From Clostridia bacterium (GTDB taxonomy: Bacteria > Bacillota > Clostridia > Oscillospirales > Acutalibacteraceae), in NCBI GenBank assembly GCA_017631745.1, contig JAGBSR010000060.1:1-25070 (forward strand): a stretch of 25,070 nt of DNA. The letters run 5' to 3'. A model generated the notes under the pieces. It saw nothing but the letters and a program-made list of their open reading frames with translations, made no database searches and was not told the DNA's origin. Below are positions 21,394 to 25,070 of the stretch, piece after piece. The position numbers were made by a program, and so were the translations under genes. Numbering within the stretch: the first letter of the stretch is position 1; each line of letters begins with the position of its first letter.

Positions 21394-22839
21394 TCAGCTT
21401 CCGATAAGTCCCTCAAGAAGAGATACATCGTATCCCTGGTCCTTATAGCGCTTATACATATCATAGTTATTTATAATATTGACTATTCTTGATACAAAGC
21501 AGGTAAAGCCTTTAAGAAGCCAGTTGGTGTTTCTGAAGGTGTGACCGCCTGCCTTGTCGCTTTTCTCTATACTCAGAGAGTAGATTTCTTTGTCGGTGTC
21601 AACTGTATAGGATTTGATGCCGAGAGAGTCTTCTGTGAACTCGAGAAGAGTGTAAATAGGCTCCTGACCCTCAAGGTAGGTAAATGCTGCGTTTTCGCCT
21701 ATAGGAGGTACTGTGCCCTCGTCAGTCAGCAGAGGTGCAAAGTTATTAACTGAAGCAGATGAAAGATAAACTGTACCTGCAGGGTCAACAATTCCGCCTG
21801 TACCTGCAAGATCTGTAGCGGTTTTGTTGTTATATATTACATTTGAAACACTGTAATAATGACTGTGACCGTAAAGGCAAAGGTCAATGCCGTATTCGTC
21901 AAAAAGAGGAGTCCAGAGGAAACGCAAGAGAGCATTTTCTGTGTAAAGCCAATCCTCTCTTCCGCCAAACATATCGTGGTGCATTGTTGCGATTATCCAT
22001 TTAGCATCTTCGTTTGCCTTAGTTGCTTGTTTAGTGAATCTGTAATGCTCACGCATTGATGTGTTGCAGGAATCGAACATCAGAAACAGCGCATCTCCGT
22101 AGCGTACCCAATAGTCTGTGCCGATGTATGATTTGAAGGTGAAATCCGCCTCATTGGGTAAAGCGGTGTAGTACTTATAGCCTATGCTCTTTCTGTCGTG
22201 GTTGCCGATAGCTGCAGCAAAGGGAATAGTCTTCATATAGTCGGGTGAGCTCAGGGCGATATATTCGTCTGTGAGACCCTCAGAAGCAAGGTCGCCGCCT
22301 GAGATGATAATATCGAGAGTGTCTTCAGTTTTTCCTACAGCAGACTCAAGAGTTTCGTTGTAGGTGTAAGAACGCTCTATGAGAGAACTTTTATTTTCAT
22401 CTTCAATAGACATATGAATATCTGAAACATAAAGCGCAGTAAATCCGCCTGAGCCTCTGACAGTGAAGCTATAGCTTTCACTTATGAAGTCGCCACTGTG
22501 GCAGGTGTAGGTGTATTCGCCGAGGGCAAGACCTGTTATTACTGCCCAAAGACGGTAACCGCCGTCAGGTGAAGCTTTGCTCTCTGCTTCGAAAATTTCT
22601 GTTTCTCCGAAAGCAGTAAGCTCAACATAGCCCTCAGGGCTGTCGCTGTACCAGGCGATGTATCTTTCACTTTCATCACTTCCGGGGAACATAGTCACAG
22701 CGGGAGCGATTTCAGTTTCATAATCTGACCATTTTTCCGCCCAATCGTCGCTGACTTCAACGGCAAAGGCTGAGGGTACCGCTGAAAAAAGCATAATCAG
22801 GGAAAGAATCAGAGCGAGTGTTTTCTTCATATTTTTCAT
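21394..22839 (-). CDS. Secreted calcineurin-like metallophosphatase
   Basis: A 481-residue exported protein. The signal peptide is MKNMKKTLALILSLIMLFSA then VPSAFA, with cleavage likely after Ala26. Residues about 42-128 look like the Fn3-type N-terminal domain of purple acid phosphatases (RYIAWYSDSPEG, YTYTCHSGDF). The metallophosphatase core shows all metal motifs: Asp140 and His142 in SDIHM, Asp183 in GGD, GNHD (212-215), His287/288 in MHHD and GHSH (324-327). It hydrolyses phosphomonoesters or diesters outside the cell with a two-metal centre; the substrate is unknown. A 45-residue helical tail (437-481) follows. The ATG at 22839 is preferred because AAAGGAGGAATTG lies just ahead; an upstream ATG at 22869 would coincide with the predicted transcription start. 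Confidence 0.9.
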   Translation of the reverse strand: MKNMKKTLALILSLIMLFSAVPSAFAVEVSDDWAEKWSDYETEIAPAVTMFPGSDESERYIAWYSDSPEGYVELTAFGETEIFEAESKASPDGGYRLWAVITGLALGEYTYTCHSGDFISESYSFTVRGSGGFTALYVSDIHMSIEDENKSSLIERSYTYNETLESAVGKTEDTLDIIISGGDLASEGLTDEYIALSSPDYMKTIPFAAAIGNHDRKSIGYKYYTALPNEADFTFKSYIGTDYWVRYGDALFLMFDSCNTSMREHYRFTKQATKANEDAKWIIATMHHDMFGGREDWLYTENALLRFLWTPLFDEYGIDLCLYGHSHYYSVSNVIYNNKTATDLAGTGGIVDPAGTVYLSSASVNNFAPLLTDEGTVPPIGENAAFTYLEGQEPIYTLLEFTEDSLGIKSYTVDTDKEIYSLSIEKSDKAGGHTFRNTNWLLKGFTCFVSRIVNIINNYDMYKRYKDQGYDVSLLEGLIGS

Positions 22840-22871
22840 TACAATTCCTCCTTTAGAATTTCTATGCATTT

Positions 22872-22900
22872 ATTATAGCAAATATAGAAAATATTGTCTA
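22872..22900 (-). promoter_or_regulatory. Promoter of the metallophosphatase gene
   Basis: On the minus strand TAGACA (22900-22895) and TATAAT (22877-22872) are 17 bases apart, with TGC just before the -10 box (extended -10). The start near 22865 leaves a short leader before the ATG at 22839. Confidence 0.7.
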
Positions 22901-22938
22901 TTGTAAAAGTGAAAATTTACAGAAAGTTTGTGCAGGGG

Positions 22939-23014
22939 GGGCTCCGTCGCCGTTTACGGCGTGAGGATGCCGACGGCATTCTCGGAAAGCACCATTGGTG
23001 CTTTCACGGAGCCC
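22939..23014. repeat. 76-base perfect cloverleaf palindrome, four-way junction
   Basis: An outer 9-base stem, GGGCTCCGT (22939-22947) with ACGGAGCCC (23006-23014), encloses three hairpin arms: CGCCG/CGGCG (22948-22961, loop TTTA), GAGGATGCC/GGCATTCTC (22963-22983, loop GAC, one G-T pair) and AAAGCACC/GGTGCTTT (22986-23004, loop ATT). Only four bases lie unpaired between arms. It is GC-rich against AT-rich surroundings. It is not a tRNA: there is no anticodon-type 7-base loop, no D or T consensus. It could be a dispersed palindromic (MITE/REP-like) element, a cruciform recombination or protein site, or a structured RNA. The outer stem is preceded by a run of seven G (22935-22941). Confidence 0.7.
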
Positions 23015-23031
23015 ACGGACCGCTGCGTAAA

Positions 23032-23066
23032 AGAAAAAAGGCGGGCAGTTTCAACCTGCTCGCCTT
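23032..23066 (-). terminator. Terminator of the aconitase-family gene
   Basis: AAGGCGGGCAG (23038-23048) pairs with CTGCTCGCCTT (23056-23066) with one mismatch. Leftward it is followed by a run of T. It lies 21 bases after the stop codon at 23088. Confidence 0.8.
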
Positions 23067-23087
23067 AATATTATTTATTTGAGTATT

Positions 23088-25070
23088 TTATTTCATCTGA
23101 GCCTTGTAGAAGTTCATCAGACAACCCTCAAGGATGATTGTCTTTTCTTCTTCGGTCAGACCCTTGACATAAAGTGTGATGTCTTCAACACCGTCTTTGG
23201 TGATAACCTTACCGGGAATGGTTTCAATACCGTTTTTGATAGCTTCTCTGATGCCGGGAACGAAAACATAATCGCCGTCAGTGTAGTTAAATTCTCTTTC
23301 CTTATCGAGTGTGAAGGGAAGAATACCCCAGTTGATGCAGTTTGAGCGATAACGCTTTGTTGCAAATTCATAGCAGATGTTTGCAAAACCGCCGAGCACC
23401 TTCTGACATGAAGCAGCCTGCTCTCTTGCTGAGCCGTCACCGGGGCGTCTTGCAAATACACATGAGCCGAACTGAGTTGCTTTTGCTGCTCCTTCGGGAT
23501 TTGCACAAACCTTTGAAAGGATGTTGATAACTTCTTCTGATGAGTTACTTTCTCTTCTTTTAGCTTCTTCAGCTGCTACTGCTTTTGCACGGGGTACGTA
23601 CTGAGGCTCACGGCGTGAGAGAGCAAACTCTGAAAGACGAAGAGGATTTGAACGGTATGATGAAGTTTCGCCTGAGGGGATAAGCTCGTCAGTTGTTGTT
23701 ACATCGTCGTGGATAACACAAGCAAGCTTAACGAGAAGATTATCCTCGAGTGCATACATCTTGGGCCAGTCTGTGATGTTGGGACCGAACTTGAGCTCTG
23801 CGCTTTCGTCAGCCTTGCCGAAGCCCTGATATACTCTCTTTTCATATACGCCCTGCTCGAAAGCGTAAGTGCTGTCATATTCGGGGATTTCTACATCTGT
23901 TGCTGCTGTGAGCACACCCTTATTAAGAGCAGTTGCAGCGATAGAACGCGAGTCAACGAGAGCAACACCTGAAAGCTGACCGTCGCCGGGTTTACTTCCT
24001 TCTCTGTTGGGGAAGTTACGGGTTGTGTGTCTGATTGAAAGACCGTTGTTAGCGGGCACATCACCTGCACCGAAGCAGGGACCGCAGAAGCAAGGCTTGA
24101 ATACTGCGCCTGCTTCAAGAAGCTTACCCTGAACACCGTTTCTGATAAGTGCAAGGTTAACGGGCACACTTGAGGGATAAACTGAAAGATTGAAGTAGCC
24201 GTCACCTGTGCTCTTGCCGTCAAGGATTGCAGCAGCCTCACAGATGTTTTCAAACATACCGCCTGCACAGCCTGCGATAACACCCTGGTCAATCATAATT
24301 TTGCCGTCAACAACCTTATCCATAAGCTTGAAGTCAACCTTATCGCCGAACTGAGCTTTAGCAGCCTTTTCAACCTCGCGTAAAATTTCAGGGTTAGCCT
24401 GAAGCTCGTGGATAGTGTAAGCATTTGAGGGGTGGAAGGGAAGAGCAATCATACTTTCCATTTTTGCAAGGTCAATTTTGATTGCCATATCATAATATGC
24501 AACCTTTTCGGGTGCGAGCTCTTTGTAATCCTGAGGTCTGCCGTGAACGGTATAGAAATCCTTAACTTTTTCGTCAGTTTCCCATATTGATGAAAGACAA
24601 GCTGTTTCGGTTGTCATAACATCAATGCCGATACGGAAGTCCATGCTGAGGTTTTTCACACCGGGGCCAACAAACTCAAGCACCTTGTTAGTTACAAGAC
24701 CCTCTTTGAATACTGCACCGCAAAGAGCAATTGCAACGTCGTGAGGGCCGATGCCTCTCTTGGGAGCGTTCTCAAGGTAAACGAGTACAACCTGAGGGGG
24801 AGTGATATCCCAGGTGTTACTGAGAAGCTGCTTAACAAGCTCAGGGCCGCCTTCACCTACACCCATAGTACCGAGAGCACCGTAACGTGTGTGGCTGTCT
24901 GAGCCAAGGAGCATATTGCCGCACTTTGACATCATTTCTCTTGCGTACTGGTGAATAACTGCCTGGTTAGCAGGCACATATATACCGCCATATTTTTTAG
25001 CAGCTGAAAGACCGAAAACGTGGTCGTCTTCGTTGATGGTACCGCCTACAGCGCAAAGACTGTTGTGGCA
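23088..25070 (-). CDS. Aconitase-family hydratase, N-terminus beyond window
   Basis: The frame is open to the right edge, giving 660 residues without the N-terminus; what looks like a start at 24977 is an internal GTG (Val). Aconitase features are seen in order: CHNSLCAVGGTINEDDHVFG, GSDSHTRYGALGTMGVGEGG, the Cys-containing ETACLSS, FKPCFCGPCFGAGD with the expected [4Fe-4S] cysteines, RNFPNREGSKPGDGQ, and the swivel domain GDGSAREQAASCQKVLGGFA with NCINWGILPF. These fit citrate-isocitrate isomerisation via cis-aconitate; the branch resembles longer AcnA/YbhJ-like hydratases rather than LeuC, and I cannot exclude a related hydratase. With icd in this window it would feed 2-oxoglutarate synthesis. 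A terminator follows directly, so it is the last gene of its transcript. Confidence 0.85.
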   Translation of the reverse strand, partial: CHNSLCAVGGTINEDDHVFGLSAAKKYGGIYVPANQAVIHQYAREMMSKCGNMLLGSDSHTRYGALGTMGVGEGGPELVKQLLSNTWDITPPQVVLVYLENAPKRGIGPHDVAIALCGAVFKEGLVTNKVLEFVGPGVKNLSMDFRIGIDVMTTETACLSSIWETDEKVKDFYTVHGRPQDYKELAPEKVAYYDMAIKIDLAKMESMIALPFHPSNAYTIHELQANPEILREVEKAAKAQFGDKVDFKLMDKVVDGKIMIDQGVIAGCAGGMFENICEAAAILDGKSTGDGYFNLSVYPSSVPVNLALIRNGVQGKLLEAGAVFKPCFCGPCFGAGDVPANNGLSIRHTTRNFPNREGSKPGDGQLSGVALVDSRSIAATALNKGVLTAATDVEIPEYDSTYAFEQGVYEKRVYQGFGKADESAELKFGPNITDWPKMYALEDNLLVKLACVIHDDVTTTDELIPSGETSSYRSNPLRLSEFALSRREPQYVPRAKAVAAEEAKRRESNSSEEVINILSKVCANPEGAAKATQFGSCVFARRPGDGSAREQAASCQKVLGGFANICYEFATKRYRSNCINWGILPFTLDKEREFNYTDGDYVFVPGIREAIKNGIETIPGKVITKDGVEDITLYVKGLTEEEKTIILEGCLMNFYKAQMK

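Noticed and set aside
22939..23014. tRNA gene (76 bases, cloverleaf)
   Set aside because: Loops are 3-4 bases, there is no 7-base anticodon or T loop, no D-loop GG, no GTTC motif, and the acceptor-like stem has 9 pairs.
22894..23082. 62-residue plus-strand ORF across the cloverleaf and terminator
   Set aside because: It is made of palindrome and terminator sequence, is Arg-rich by composition, and has no ribosome site.
24940..24977. Start of the aconitase-family protein at 24977
   Set aside because: The codon is GTG encoding Val within a conserved stretch (GGIYVPANQAVIHQ), and the frame with family sequence continues to the window edge.

Overview
The window looks like the chromosome of an anaerobic, low-to-moderate-GC Gram-positive bacterium of the class Clostridia, probably a gut Oscillospiraceae/Ruminococcaceae-type lineage. 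This is inferred from strong AGGAGG-type ribosome sites, sigma-A promoters with 17-base spacers, DivIVA, a DUF1292 protein, the rpsF-ssb-rpsR operon, eukaryote-like NADP isocitrate dehydrogenase, and secreted proteins with cysteine/InlB-like repeats. No phage, CRISPR array, rRNA or tRNA was seen.

Layout. Bases 1-5366 (+) form one compact operon: the end of an M16 peptidase, proB, a GH36-like glycoside hydrolase, proA and a membrane-anchored unknown. The hydrolase sits between the two proline genes. Next is a separately promoted 636-residue secreted protein (5515-7425). It converges on a tiny minus-strand gene (7546-7644, 32 residues) that has its own promoter, operator-like palindrome, ribosome site and terminator. 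Bases 7809-13693 (-) carry a diacylglycerol-kinase-type lipid kinase, a 763-residue acidic membrane protein with a degenerate signal-peptidase-like domain, a DivIVA-like protein and glmS. Bases 13797-17163 (+) carry a DUF218 protein, a SecB-like protein, a DUF1292 protein, a divergent glycerophosphodiesterase and NADP isocitrate dehydrogenase. Bases 17164-17804 hold an AT-rich orphan ORF between short inverted repeats. Then come rpsF-ssb-rpsR (-), a PrsA-like lipoprotein (+), a cytidylate-kinase-like gene (-), a two-gene small-peptide operon (20936-21346, +), a secreted metallophosphatase (-), a cloverleaf-shaped palindromic element (22939-23014) and an aconitase-family hydratase running off the right edge (-).

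How the genes fit together. Aconitase plus isocitrate dehydrogenase yield 2-oxoglutarate and NADPH. Glutamate derived from these feeds ProB/ProA for proline and, via glutamine, GlmS for cell-wall amino sugars. DivIVA, the acidic membrane protein, GlmS, the DUF218 protein and the lipid kinase/phosphodiesterase form a loose cell-envelope theme.

The most novel material is a set of three very short amphipathic peptides (32, 44 and 32 residues). They are absent from a standard ORF list because of their size, yet each has a clear ribosome site, and they lie in transcription units with near-consensus promoters and good terminators. They resemble phenol-soluble-modulin-type or membrane-surface peptides in general character only. 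Second is a 76-base perfect four-way-junction palindrome beside the aconitase gene.
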